Part shown: positions 44,258 through 53,305 of the stretch, piece by piece
Position numbering within the stretch: the stretch's first letter is position 1
Layout of the letters: every line of letters starts with the position of its first letter
Assembly (NCBI GenBank): GCA_965228215.1
Contig: OZ245800.1
Coordinates: 3,038,001-3,102,000, forward strand
Source of the DNA: Maricaulis sp965228215
Lineage (GTDB): Bacteria > Pseudomonadota > Alphaproteobacteria > Caulobacterales > Maricaulaceae
Length of the DNA: 64,000 nucleotides
Direction: 5' to 3'
The notes under the pieces: generated by a model
The model's input: only the letters and a program-made list of their open reading frames with translations
Told to the model about the DNA's origin: nothing
The model's database searches: none
Position numbers and translations under genes: made by a program

Positions 44258-44494
44258 GTCGGCACTCCTTGCTTGTCTGGCATGTCTCACCGGCATGCCT
44301 GTCTGCGCATCAGGTGGGCGATCCTGCGATCCGATCAAGCCCCCCGCCCCTTCACAGCCGCGTGTTCAGACCGCCGCGCCCCTGTGACTTGTGCTGCACA
44401 GCTGCGGGAGACACAAGGCGTGCGACCTTGTGACTCTTGGCAGTGCGGGCTGAAAGGCGTATCCCCGGATCAAATGAAATCAAAGGTATCCGTC

Positions 44495-45454
44495 ATGACT
44501 GCCTCGACGACCGACACAGACACGCTCACCCGTTTCCCGCCCGTTTCCATGTCTCTCCAGGAGACGGACCCGGCCCGTTTCGCCAGCGAGCTTGGCAAGA
44601 GTTTCCGCGAATACGGTTTCGCGGCTATCTCGGACCATGGTCTGGATGAAGCGATGATCCAGCGCGCCTACGATACGGCGGCCAAATTCTTTGCCCTGCC
44701 CGAAGAGGTGAAGAAGAAATACTTCGTCGAGGGCGGCGGCGGTGCACGCGGATACACGCCGTTCGGCACCGAGATCGCCAAGGACGCCCAGCATGTCGAT
44801 CTGAAAGAATTCTGGCATGTCGGCCGCGATTTGCCCGCCGGACACAAATACGAGACCGACATGGCGCCCAATCTCGTGCCCGAGGAAATCGAGGACTGGG
44901 TCGAGACGATCCACGGCCTTTACGCGGCCTTCGACGCCCTGGGCGCAAAAGTCCTCAAGGCCATCGCACTGGATCTGGGCCTCGACGAGGATTTCTTCGC
45001 TGACACGGTCAAGGACGGCAATTCGGTGATGCGCCTCCTGCACTATCCGCCTGTCCAGGGCGATACAGGCGGGTCCATCCGCGCCGAGGCGCATGGCGAC
45101 ATCAATACGATCACCCTCCTGCTCGGTGCCGACGAGCCGGGCCTGCAGGTCCTCACGCGCGAGGGCGAATGGGTCGACATGAATCCGCCCAAGGGCTGCC
45201 TCGCGGTAAACATGGGTGACATGCTGTCCCGCTCCACGAACGGCATCCTGCCCTCCACCCAGCACCGGGTAATCAATCCCAAGGGCGCACGCACCGAGCA
45301 TTCGCGCTATTCCATGCCCTTCTTCCTGCACTATCGCCCGGACTATCTCATCGAGACCCTGCCCGGTTGCGAGCGCGACGACGTGGAAGCCCCGGAACCC
45401 ATCACGGCCCACGACTTCCTGTTCCAGCGCCTCAAGGAAATCGGCTTGATGTAA
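44495..45454 (+). CDS. Isopenicillin-N-synthase-like 2-oxoglutarate/Fe(II) oxygenase
   Basis: 319 residues. DIOX_N-type N-domain with YGFAAISDHGLDEAMIQRAY, then a double-stranded beta-helix with the iron triad His200-x-Asp202 (EAHGDINTITLL) and His257 (STQHRVINP), and RYS (Arg271, Ser273) for 2-oxoglutarate. It would couple 2-oxoglutarate decarboxylation to hydroxylation or ring chemistry. No neighbouring biosynthetic genes identify the substrate. AAAGG eight bases before ATG 44495 supports that start; ATG 44474 is an alternative. It is divergent from the GST gene. Confidence 0.9.
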   Translation: MTASTTDTDTLTRFPPVSMSLQETDPARFASELGKSFREYGFAAISDHGLDEAMIQRAYDTAAKFFALPEEVKKKYFVEGGGGARGYTPFGTEIAKDAQHVDLKEFWHVGRDLPAGHKYETDMAPNLVPEEIEDWVETIHGLYAAFDALGAKVLKAIALDLGLDEDFFADTVKDGNSVMRLLHYPPVQGDTGGSIRAEAHGDINTITLLLGADEPGLQVLTREGEWVDMNPPKGCLAVNMGDMLSRSTNGILPSTQHRVINPKGARTEHSRYSMPFFLHYRPDYLIETLPGCERDDVEAPEPITAHDFLFQRLKEIGLM

Positions 45455-45457
45455 TCC

Positions 45458-47347
45458 TCACTCATCGATCCGTTCATAGACATAGGATCGATGCGGCAGG
45501 CGCAATTCCAATTCCCGGCCTTCTGCGCGGATCTCGAAGTTAAAGCGGCGTTGAGGGCCGGCAGCAGCGACCGGAATATGCAGTCCCGACACGTCCAGCG
45601 GTTCGGGCATATGGCTGTTCACGCCGACATATTCGCAGTCATTATTCCAGTCGACGAGTTCGGCGACCGGCGTGATCTGTCCGACCGTGCCTTGCGCATT
45701 GGCGGCATCGATGACGGGGTATTGCGTGCGCATCGACACGATATAGGCGCCCTCCATCACGCAATCCCAACTGTCATCTCCGGCATAACCCGCCAGTCCG
45801 ATGGCGGCGTGGGCCGAGGTCTCGAATTCCAGCAATTCGGCCTGCGCGGACTGTTCCTCGAATTGTCTGTCCACTTCGCGGAATTCCAACTCGGTTCCGA
45901 TTACGGCGATCGGCGCGTGCGGTCCGAGATCTGCGGTGACCCGTCTCCAGCGCCCGTCCAGACGCGGATTATACGCGTCCCAGTCGATGGAGATGTCCGT
46001 CGCTTCGGTCGCCACGGATGTGATGATCAGGGTAACGGATTTGACGCTGCCCACGAGATGGCGCTCATGCTGAGGCGGTTCCTCACCGCACGGCCCGATT
46101 TCTTCGCCGCAAAAATCAACCGCATCCACACCCGTCAGCAGGATGGGCGGGGAAACCCAGCCATCGAGCGTTTGCACAAGAGCGCTGACATGCAGATTGG
46201 AGTCCGCACTGACCTGGCTGAGATCGAGATGCAGGCGATTGGGCTGTTCACCATTTCCCGCCGGCAGAAGGTGGATTTTCTGGTTCCAGCGGCTGAGTGC
46301 CGGCAGCGAGTGCTCAAGCGTGCCATCATCATATTCCTCGATATCGATGACATCGAATTGAGGCGGGTCATAGATCTCGACGCCAGGTTCTGTGAAAGGC
46401 GTGGCTGGCTCCCGGTTCCAGCCGGCGAGGGAGACTTCATGCCATTTCTCCGGACCTCCAATGGCGGATAGATAGGTCCCGACAAAAATGGATTCCGGAT
46501 CCGACGCTGTTGCTGCGGAGACAAGCAGATCCCGGATCGCGGCAGAGCTCAGACCCTGGTTCACCGCGCCGAAAACATAGGCATAACCGGAATCATGATC
46601 GCGCTGCAGGAAGGGCCGGTGCGCTTGGTTCACCCATTCATCAAACGGGCCCCACTCGCTTTGACGGTTCGGCTGCCGGAAATGCTCGGCCCACATGGCC
46701 GTTCCCTCCCAGAGCCAATTCCTGGACTGCGGCAAGCCCGTATCCGGCGATCCGATTAGAAAACGCTGGAAACAGTGGAACAGCTCGTGATCAACGACCG
46801 ATAGCTGGATATCCAGCTGCAGGGACGCCGTGCCGGGGATCACATTCGTCGAATAATTCCCTGTCGCGGGATCCTGTAACCACCCGTCCAGCGAGAGATT
46901 GCAATCCGCATTCTCGTCCATCGCATCATCGGGCACGATGCCATACATGAAACTGTCCGGACCGATCATCGGCAAATCCTCGACCGTGATGCGAAACGTC
47001 CTGTCGGATGTCCCGCTCACGCCGGAGAACAGCGCTTCATAGGCGTGGATGGTCTCGACGACCGGTGCCGCCAGCGCTGCGCGCATCCCGTCGGTGTCCC
47101 AGTGCGGCGCTGTCAGGTCAGCGGCCTGCGACGGATCAACGAGGCTGCCATCCCAGGGCACACAGATCTCGATCCGGTTCGCGGAATCCACATGGGCGCA
47201 ATCTTGTTCGCCCAGGGACTGGATCTGAAGCGGTGTATCCGCCCGCGTGGGAGCGGCGGTCTGGGTCACGATCCCCGTCGCGGTGATTAACGCTGCGACC
47301 ACCATCATCGCAGGCATAGTGTTTGGCAATTCCAAATCTCTTCGCAT
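45458..47347 (-). CDS. Secreted HExxH metallopeptidase-like protein
   Basis: 629 residues. The signal peptide (MRRDLELPNTMPAMMVVAALITATGIVTQTAAPTRA) follows GGAGGG at five bases. A zinc-binding HELFH (VDHELFHCFQRF) and a downstream Glu in NWLWEGTAMWAEHF have gluzincin spacing and would give the two His and one Glu ligands plus the catalytic Glu. C-terminal beta-rich regions (about 370-629) look like accessory or binding domains. Paired cysteines fit an exported protein. The closest idea is an uncharacterised M1/M9-like gluzincin; the peptide substrate is unknown. Confidence 0.75.
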   Translation of the reverse strand: MRRDLELPNTMPAMMVVAALITATGIVTQTAAPTRADTPLQIQSLGEQDCAHVDSANRIEICVPWDGSLVDPSQAADLTAPHWDTDGMRAALAAPVVETIHAYEALFSGVSGTSDRTFRITVEDLPMIGPDSFMYGIVPDDAMDENADCNLSLDGWLQDPATGNYSTNVIPGTASLQLDIQLSVVDHELFHCFQRFLIGSPDTGLPQSRNWLWEGTAMWAEHFRQPNRQSEWGPFDEWVNQAHRPFLQRDHDSGYAYVFGAVNQGLSSAAIRDLLVSAATASDPESIFVGTYLSAIGGPEKWHEVSLAGWNREPATPFTEPGVEIYDPPQFDVIDIEEYDDGTLEHSLPALSRWNQKIHLLPAGNGEQPNRLHLDLSQVSADSNLHVSALVQTLDGWVSPPILLTGVDAVDFCGEEIGPCGEEPPQHERHLVGSVKSVTLIITSVATEATDISIDWDAYNPRLDGRWRRVTADLGPHAPIAVIGTELEFREVDRQFEEQSAQAELLEFETSAHAAIGLAGYAGDDSWDCVMEGAYIVSMRTQYPVIDAANAQGTVGQITPVAELVDWNNDCEYVGVNSHMPEPLDVSGLHIPVAAAGPQRRFNFEIRAEGRELELRLPHRSYVYERIDE

Positions 47348-47409
47348 CCTGGCCCTCCCTAGATGCGAATATCTTAGCGCAATTTCGCGCATCGGTTGAA
47401 TGCCGACAC

Positions 47410-47443
47410 AAAAACGGGGCGCGCACCCCATGTACGCGCCCCG
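47410..47443 (-). terminator. Intrinsic terminator after the gat operon
   Basis: A 9-bp stem CGGGGCGCG/CGCGCCCCG (47415-47423 with 47435-47443) is followed on the minus strand by five T. It lies about 150 bases after the last gat-operon gene and about 65 bases before the metallopeptidase start, so it most simply ends the gat transcript. Confidence 0.75.
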
Positions 47444-47596
47444 AGTTCACTCAGTAATGAGTTCACGCCGGCTTTCAGGGCACACCCGCGCCGGTCGCGC
47501 AGGCAGCTGAACGTCTCATTCTTTCCGAGTTGCTAATCTACAGATTACAATCTGGCCACGAATACGATTATTCAGGCTTCGGATCGCACGACCTTG

Positions 47597-47944
47597 TCAG
47601 TCCGTCTCGAAATCCACCCGCAGGCGCACACCGGCCTGCTTTGCTGCCCGCTGGGCGTCGGAGATGAAACCCAGATCCGTGTCGACATGGACGCTGAGCG
47701 TTGCGCAGGAGAGACCATCGCGGCCGGCGGCGTCGAAAGCCGCGCGAGAGCGGGTCTCGTCCAGGAAGTCGCCAGTGGCTGAATAGAGCGTGCCCGCTTC
47801 ATCCATGCGGAATTCGAGACCACTGTCGCAGGCGCGTTGCTCCCAGGCACTCAGCGCGAAGACCGAGAGCAGGAATACCACTCCGAGTGCAATGATAGCA
47901 AAGCCGAGAAGGCGGAAGAGCGAGACCGGTCTGACCTCGCTCAT
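47597..47944 (-). CDS. Small single-helix membrane protein at the end of the gat operon
   Basis: 115 residues. One N-terminal membrane helix (about 12-32, LLGFAIIALGVVFLLSVFALSA) is followed by a periplasmic domain of about 80 residues with two cysteines (RACDSG, LSCATL) that may pair. No family recognised. It begins only three bases after the gatB stop, so it is in the same transcript. Confidence 0.7.
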   Translation of the reverse strand: MSEVRPVSLFRLLGFAIIALGVVFLLSVFALSAWEQRACDSGLEFRMDEAGTLYSATGDFLDETRSRAAFDAAGRDGLSCATLSVHVDTDLGFISDAQRAAKQAGVRLRVDFETD

Positions 47945-47947
47945 CTC

Positions 47948-49441
47948 CTAGACGCCCAGCTTCTTGCGCAGGATCTCGTTGACCGCCTGGGGATTGGCCT
48001 TGCCCTGCATGGCCTTCATCACCTGGCCGACAAACCAGCCCATGGCCTTGGGCTTTTCCTTCACCTGGGCAGCCTGGTCGGGATTGTCCGCGATCAGCTG
48101 GTCGATCACGGCCTCGATGGCACCGGTATCGGTGACTTGTTTGAGGCCTTTCTCGTCCACGATCGCCGCCGGATCGCCACCCTCGCTCCAGAGGATTTCG
48201 AACACGTCCTTGGCGATCTTGCCGGAGATGGTCCCGTCCTTGATCAGCGCGATGAGCTTGCCGAGCTGGTCGGCCGAGACCGGGCTGTCATTGATGCCCA
48301 GGCCTTCCTTGTTGAGACGGCCGAAGAGTTCGTTATTCACCCAGCTGGACGCCAGTTTGGCATCGCGGCCGTCGGCGACGATCTCGAAATAATCGGCGCG
48401 GTCCTTGTCGGCGGACAGGACAGAGGCGTCATATTCCGACAGGCCCAGCTCGTTGATCAGGCGCAGGCGTTTCTGGTCCGGCAGTTCCGGCAGATCGGCG
48501 TTGATCTCGTCAACCCAGGTCTGCTGCAGCTCCAGCGGCAGCAGGTCCGGGTCCGGGAAATAGCGGTAGTCATGCGCTTCTTCCTTGGATCGCATCGAGC
48601 GCGTCACGCCAGTGCCGGCGTCGAACAGCCGGGTCTCCTGGTCGATCGTTCCGCCCTCTTCCAGGATATCGATCTGGCGCTGGGCCTCGTATTCGATGGC
48701 TTGGCGGATGAAGCGCAGGGAATTGACGTTCTTGATCTCGCAGCGCGTGCCCAGGTGCGAGAAATCATCGGTCTCGCGGAAACGCTCGTAATCGCCCGGA
48801 CGGCAGACCGAGACGTTGACGTCGGCGCGCAGCTGACCCTTCTCCATATCCCCGCCACACGTGCCCAGATAGCGCAGGATCGTGCGCAGCTTGGCGACAT
48901 AGGCCGAGGCATCGTCCGGTGAGCGCATGTGCGGCTTGGAGACGATCTCCATCAGCGCCACGCCCGAACGGTTGAGGTCGACATAGGTGTGGCTGGGATC
49001 GAGATCGTGGATCGACTTGCCGGCATCCTGTTCCAGGTGCAGGCGTTCAATGCCCACGATGAAGCGGGAATTGTCGTCGCGCTCGCATTCGATCTCGCCC
49101 TCACCCACGATCGGGAACTGGAATTGCGAGATCTGGTAGCCCTGCGGCAGGTCCGGATAGAAGTAGTTCTTGCGGTCGAAACGGGACCAGAGATTGATCT
49201 GGGCATTGAGACCGAGGCCTGTCTTCACGGCCTGTTCGACCACGTGCTGGTTGATCACCGGCAGCATGCCCGGCATGGCCGCATCGACCAGGGAGACCTG
49301 GGTATTCGGCGCCGCACCGAAGGCCGTCGCCGCTCCGGAAAAGAGCTTGGCATTGGAGACCACCTGGGCATGGACTTCCAGTCCCAGCACGATTTCCCAG
49401 TCACCGGTCGCGCCGGCAATGCGATAGGTCTGCTCGCTCAT
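47948..49441 (-). CDS. gatB: Asp-tRNA(Asn)/Glu-tRNA(Gln) amidotransferase subunit B
   Basis: 497 residues. Kinase-like cradle domain with WEIVLGLEVHAQV, NAKLFSGA, FDRKNYFYPDLPQGYQISQF, LRADVNVSV, EIKNVNSLRF and RSKEEAHDYRYFPDPDLLPL, then the helical and YqeY-like tail domain that binds tRNA (ending VNEILRKKLGV). With GatA and GatC it turns mischarged Glu-tRNA(Gln) or Asp-tRNA(Asn) into the correct aminoacyl-tRNA. The start is one base after the upstream small-gene stop; ATG 49450 is an in-frame alternative. Confidence 0.97.
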   Translation of the reverse strand: MSEQTYRIAGATGDWEIVLGLEVHAQVVSNAKLFSGAATAFGAAPNTQVSLVDAAMPGMLPVINQHVVEQAVKTGLGLNAQINLWSRFDRKNYFYPDLPQGYQISQFQFPIVGEGEIECERDDNSRFIVGIERLHLEQDAGKSIHDLDPSHTYVDLNRSGVALMEIVSKPHMRSPDDASAYVAKLRTILRYLGTCGGDMEKGQLRADVNVSVCRPGDYERFRETDDFSHLGTRCEIKNVNSLRFIRQAIEYEAQRQIDILEEGGTIDQETRLFDAGTGVTRSMRSKEEAHDYRYFPDPDLLPLELQQTWVDEINADLPELPDQKRLRLINELGLSEYDASVLSADKDRADYFEIVADGRDAKLASSWVNNELFGRLNKEGLGINDSPVSADQLGKLIALIKDGTISGKIAKDVFEILWSEGGDPAAIVDEKGLKQVTDTGAIEAVIDQLIADNPDQAAQVKEKPKAMGWFVGQVMKAMQGKANPQAVNEILRKKLGV

Positions 49442-49442
49442 C

Positions 49443-49706
49443 TCACTCATCCTCATCATCATCCCAGCCGGGACGGTCTTCTTCCGGCACGGCCTGGGCC
49501 GCAGCCAGTATCTGGCCCGCCGCTCGCACGGTCAGGCCAAACAGGATCAATCCGCCTCCCGGAACCATCAGCGCGATGGCCCAGAGGCTTGTCGGTTCAA
49601 GCGGCACGATGCCGCGCAATATCACCACACCCGCGAGGACGAGCAGCGCACCGGCCAGGAAGGACGGTGCCGCCAGCTTCATCGCCGGGTGTGCGGGCGC
49701 CGTCAT
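49443..49706 (-). CDS. Small two-helix membrane protein between gatA and gatB (second)
   Basis: 87 residues with two hydrophobic helices (about 12-33, PSFLAGALLVLAGVVILRG, and 40-62, LWAIALMVPGGGLILFGLTV) and an acidic tail WDDDEDE. ATG 49706 overlaps the preceding stop (ATGA), and the stop abuts the gatB start. No family recognised. Coupling on both sides places it firmly inside the gat transcript. Confidence 0.72.
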   Translation of the reverse strand: MTAPAHPAMKLAAPSFLAGALLVLAGVVILRGIVPLEPTSLWAIALMVPGGGLILFGLTVRAAGQILAAAQAVPEEDRPGWDDDEDE

Positions 49707-49954
49707 TTCGACGCCCTGTAGGGCGGTTTCACAGCCAGCCAGAGCATGCCCAGGCCCAGGATCAGCAGGATCACGCCAATGATGACGACGCCTGCGGTCC
49801 AAAGGTTGAAGGGCTGTCCGTCGAGGCCCGCCATGATCGCGTCCACGCCCTGGATCAGCATGGGAACGCCAAAGAACAGGATCATGCCGCCGATCACGCC
49901 CATAATGGCGCGATTGACGATGATGTCCGCGAGGGAGTTCTCCTGCTCGCTCAT
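49703..49954 (-). CDS. Small two-helix membrane protein between gatA and gatB (first)
   Basis: 83 residues with two helices (about 12-36, VNRAIMGVIGGMILFFGVPMLIQG, and 50-75, LWTAGVVIIGVILLILGLGMLWLAV). The start at 49954 lies four bases after the gatA stop. The N-terminal MSEQ matches the gatB N-terminus by chance. No family recognised. Confidence 0.72.
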   Translation of the reverse strand: MSEQENSLADIIVNRAIMGVIGGMILFFGVPMLIQGVDAIMAGLDGQPFNLWTAGVVIIGVILLILGLGMLWLAVKPPYRASK

Positions 49955-49958
49955 GGCG

Positions 49959-51431
49959 CTACCACCACTTCTCCGGCTTCGCCGTGAAGCCTGCCGCATC
50001 CTCGACCGCGGCACCGACCTTGAACATCGTCTCCTCGTCGAGCGCGCGCGTGATGATCTGCAGCCCCAGCGGCAGGCCGTCACCATCGAGCCCGGCCGGG
50101 ACCGACATCGCCGGCACACCGGCCAGGTTCGCCGTCACGGTGAAGACGTCGTTGAGATACATCGCGATCGGATCGTTTGACTTGGCACCAAGCGGAAAGG
50201 CCGCCGACGGGGCCGACGGCGTCAGGATCGCGTCGACATGATTGAAGGCCGTGTCGAAGTCCTGGAGGATCCGCGTCCGGACCTTCTGGGCCCGCAGGTA
50301 ATACGCGTCGTAATAACCCGCCGACAGCACATAGGTACCGATCAGGATACGGCGCTGTACTTCCTCGCCGAAACCGGCGGCGCGGGTGTTCTCGTAGACA
50401 CCCGTCAGATCCTCGCCCTCTTCGCGCAAGCCGTAACGCATGCCGTCATAACGCGCGAGGTTGGACGACGCCTCGGCCGGAGCCACGATGTAATAGGCCG
50501 GCAGGGCGTATTTCGTGTGCGGCAGAGAGATCTCGACGATATCGCAACCGGCCGCCTTGAGCCAGTTGATGCCGTCCTGCCAGACCTTCTCGATCTCGGC
50601 CGGCATGCCGTCGATGCGGTATTCCTTGGGCACGCCGATGCGCAGGCCCTTCACCGACTGGCCGACCGCGCTGACGAAATCAGGCACGTCATTCGGCAGG
50701 GAGGTGGAATCCTTGGGGTCATGCCCGGACATGGCCTGAAGCAGGAGCGCGCTGTCCTTGACGGTCTTGGCAAACGGACCCGGATGATCGAGCGAGGAGG
50801 CAAACGCCACCGCGCCCCAGCGCGAGGTCCGGCCATAGGTGCCCTTAACGCCTACCGTGCCCGTAAAGGCCGCCGGCTGGCGGATGGAACCGCCGGTGTC
50901 CGTACCCGTCGCCCCGAAACAGAGATCGGCAGCGACCGCAGACGCGGAACCGCCGGATGATCCGCCCGGTGTCAGGGTCTCGCCCTTGGCGCCTTTCCAC
51001 GGATTGGCGACCGGTCCGGTATTGGCCGTCTCGTTGGACGACCCCATGGCGAATTCGTCCATGGAGGTCTTGCACAGGAAGACACCGCCATTGTGCCAGA
51101 GCGTCTGGGTGACGGTGGACTCGTAGGTCGGCTCGAAGCCCTTGAGGATGTTCGAGGAGGCCGTCGTGGAGACGCCTTCGACCGCGAACAGGTCCTTGAT
51201 GGCCAGCGGAGCGCCCTCGATGAGACCGCCCTCGCCCTTTGCCAGTTTCTCGTCGGACGCCTTGGCCATGGCCATCGTCTTGTCGGCATCAAACGCCGTG
51301 AAGGCGTTGAGCGCCGGCTGGGCGGCCTCACAGGCTGCCAGGGCGGACTCGGCGAGCTCGACGGCAGAGACCTCGCGGGCCTTCAGCTTGGACGTGACGT
51401 CGTCGAGAGTGAGTTTGAGAAGATCGCTCAT
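49959..51431 (-). CDS. gatA: Asp-tRNA(Asn)/Glu-tRNA(Gln) amidotransferase subunit A
   Basis: 490 residues, amidase-signature family. The Ser-cisSer-Lys triad is visible: Lys79 (LAIKDLFAVEG), Ser158 (TPGGSSGGSASA) and Ser182 (GTDTGGSIRQP). It releases ammonia from glutamine and channels it to GatB. It lies six bases after gatC and is followed by two small membrane-protein genes before gatB. Confidence 0.97.
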   Translation of the reverse strand: MSDLLKLTLDDVTSKLKAREVSAVELAESALAACEAAQPALNAFTAFDADKTMAMAKASDEKLAKGEGGLIEGAPLAIKDLFAVEGVSTTASSNILKGFEPTYESTVTQTLWHNGGVFLCKTSMDEFAMGSSNETANTGPVANPWKGAKGETLTPGGSSGGSASAVAADLCFGATGTDTGGSIRQPAAFTGTVGVKGTYGRTSRWGAVAFASSLDHPGPFAKTVKDSALLLQAMSGHDPKDSTSLPNDVPDFVSAVGQSVKGLRIGVPKEYRIDGMPAEIEKVWQDGINWLKAAGCDIVEISLPHTKYALPAYYIVAPAEASSNLARYDGMRYGLREEGEDLTGVYENTRAAGFGEEVQRRILIGTYVLSAGYYDAYYLRAQKVRTRILQDFDTAFNHVDAILTPSAPSAAFPLGAKSNDPIAMYLNDVFTVTANLAGVPAMSVPAGLDGDGLPLGLQIITRALDEETMFKVGAAVEDAAGFTAKPEKWW

Positions 51432-51437
51432 CTGTCT

Positions 51438-51725
51438 CTACTCCACCGATTTCGGCACGACGAAGAAGCCTTCGTCGGACTTGGGGGCATTGGCCAGAAC
51501 ACGGTCGCGGCAATCACCATCGGTGATCTCGTCCTCGCGTTGCGGCAGCGGGAATTTGACCGGCGTGGTCATGGCTTCAACACCGTCGACATCGACCTCG
51601 TTGAGCTGTTCGATCCATTTCAGGATCCCGTTCAGCTCACCCGTCAGGGCGTCGAGGCGGTCAGCCGGTTCTGCAATGCGTGCCAGGCGCGCGATACGGC
51701 GCACATCATCAGCGGTCACGGACAT
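51438..51725 (-). CDS. gatC: Asp-tRNA(Asn)/Glu-tRNA(Gln) amidotransferase subunit C
   Basis: 95 residues of usual length: N-terminal helical segment VTADDVRRIARLARIAEP, then GILKWIEQLNEVDVDGVEAM and the extended C-terminal belt that wraps GatA and GatB (ending DEGFFVVPKSVE). First gene of the gat operon, divergent from ruvX. Confidence 0.96.
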   Translation of the reverse strand: MSVTADDVRRIARLARIAEPADRLDALTGELNGILKWIEQLNEVDVDGVEAMTTPVKFPLPQREDEITDGDCRDRVLANAPKSDEGFFVVPKSVE

Positions 51726-51826
51726 GGGAAATCACTCCGGATAGTCGAAGCGGCTTGAGTAGCAATCCGCTTTCGCAGGTGCAAGAAAGCTTGACGGTCA
51801 GAACGCAATTTCGCATCAGCTGCCTC

Positions 51827-52288
51827 ATGCCGGTCATCACGCTCCAAGACATGCCAGATGGCGCCCTGCTGGCGCTGGACCCCGGGTCGAAGACGATCGG
51901 GGTGGCGGCTTGCGGTGCCTCGCGCGGTCTGGCGACGGCGGTCGAGACCATCCGGCGGACCAAATTCACCCTCGATGCACAGCGCATCTTTGCCCTCCTC
52001 GACGAGCGCCAGGCTGTCGGCCTCGTGGTAGGCCTGCCGGTGAACATGGACGGCAGCGAGGGACCGCGCGCCCAGTCAGCCCGGGCCCTGGCGCGCAATC
52101 TGATCGGCCTGCGGGATCTTCCGGTCGTTTTCCAGGATGAGCGCCTGTCGACCTTCGAGGCGGAAGAGGCCCTGATTACCGCCGGCATGCGGCGCGACAA
52201 GCGCAAGGATGTCATCGACGCCCACGCGGCCGCCAACATCCTGCAAAGCGCCCTCGACCGGCTGGAAACGCTTTCAGGCGACGACTGA
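51827..52288 (+). CDS. ruvX: RuvX/YqgF Holliday-junction resolvase-like nuclease
   Basis: 153 residues with an RNase H-like fold: LLALDPGSKTIGVAAC carries the first acidic residue, VGLPVNMDGSEGPRA is the family loop, and VVFQDERLSTFEAEEAL and DAHAAANILQSALD supply the other acidic residues. In E. coli the YqgF protein processes pre-16S rRNA, and junction resolution is the other proposed role. ATG 51827 gives the usual N-terminal length; the frame is open about 150 bases further upstream. Confidence 0.93.
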   Translation: MPVITLQDMPDGALLALDPGSKTIGVAACGASRGLATAVETIRRTKFTLDAQRIFALLDERQAVGLVVGLPVNMDGSEGPRAQSARALARNLIGLRDLPVVFQDERLSTFEAEEALITAGMRRDKRKDVIDAHAAANILQSALDRLETLSGDD

Positions 52289-52387
52289 CCGGCCTCCCGG
52301 CATTTGCGGGATCCTGGTTTTCACATCCGCTACTGGTGACAGGCCGGAAACCGGCCTAGCGTGCGCGCATCGCAAAGACGAGGTGAC

Positions 52388-53305
52388 ATGACGGGTTCGC
52401 TTTTCACTGCCCTCTTCCCGGTTTTCGGGGTGATCTTCATCGGCTGGGCCCTGCGCCGCTCCAGCCTGCTTCCCGACGACAGCTGGGGGCCGATCTCCCG
52501 CCTCGCCTATCTGGGGCTCTCACCCGCCATTCTCTTCACATCGATCGCCACCGCCGATCTCTCCGATGTACGCCTGGGCAGTTTCCTGATCGCCGGCATG
52601 CTGGGCTTCCTGGCCATGGCCGCGATCACTCTCGCCCTCAAACCCGTCCTGCGTATTCCCGGGCCGACCTATACCAGTCTCTTCCAGGCCACCTGCCGCT
52701 GGAACGGCCTTCTGATCCTGGCCCTGGGCCTCTCCCTGTTCGGAGCCGAAGGTGAAGTGCTGGTGGCGCTGATCATGGCGGTCTCCATCCCCCTCGTGAA
52801 CATGGAGTGCGTGGCGGTGCTCTCGGTCTGGGGCGACGGCAACAAGCCGGACTGGCGGTCGGTGATCTACCGCATCGCCACCAATCCGCTGATCCTCGGT
52901 TCTGGCGCAGGCGCGATCGTGAATTTCGCCAGCATTCCCGTCCCCCTGCCGATCATGGACACGATTGCCATGCTCGGACGGGCGGCGCTGCCGCTGATCC
53001 TGCTCTCCGTGGGTGCCGGACTGAATTTCAGCGCCATGCGCGCGCGGCCGCGACTGCTCGGCCTGTCCGTCTTCATCAAGCTGATGATCGCGCCCCTGGT
53101 ATTCTACGGGATCGGGCTGGCGCTTGGCCTTGAAGGCGTGCCGCTGACCATTCTCCTGCTGACCGGAGCGTCTCCGGGTGCAGCCTCGGCCTATGTCCTC
53201 GCCAAGCAATTGGGCGGCGACGCGCCCTATTCGGCCGGTGATATCACGGCGTCGGCCTTGTTCTGCTTCATCACGATCCCCTTCTGGCTGGCCGTGCTGG
53301 GCTAG
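52388..53305 (+). CDS. AEC-family transporter (auxin-efflux/malonate-permease type)
   Basis: 305 residues with about ten membrane helices in two inverted halves. Typical AEC features: N-terminal LFPVFGVIFIGWALRRSSLL, an Asn/Arg motif in the first half (ATCRWNGLLILALG) and the C-terminal LLLTGASPGAASAYVLAKQLGGDA. The family exports or imports organic acids and related small molecules. Substrate unknown. Its stop overlaps the convergent stop at 53302 by CTAG. Confidence 0.88.
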   Translation: MTGSLFTALFPVFGVIFIGWALRRSSLLPDDSWGPISRLAYLGLSPAILFTSIATADLSDVRLGSFLIAGMLGFLAMAAITLALKPVLRIPGPTYTSLFQATCRWNGLLILALGLSLFGAEGEVLVALIMAVSIPLVNMECVAVLSVWGDGNKPDWRSVIYRIATNPLILGSGAGAIVNFASIPVPLPIMDTIAMLGRAALPLILLSVGAGLNFSAMRARPRLLGLSVFIKLMIAPLVFYGIGLALGLEGVPLTILLLTGASPGAASAYVLAKQLGGDAPYSAGDITASALFCFITIPFWLAVLG

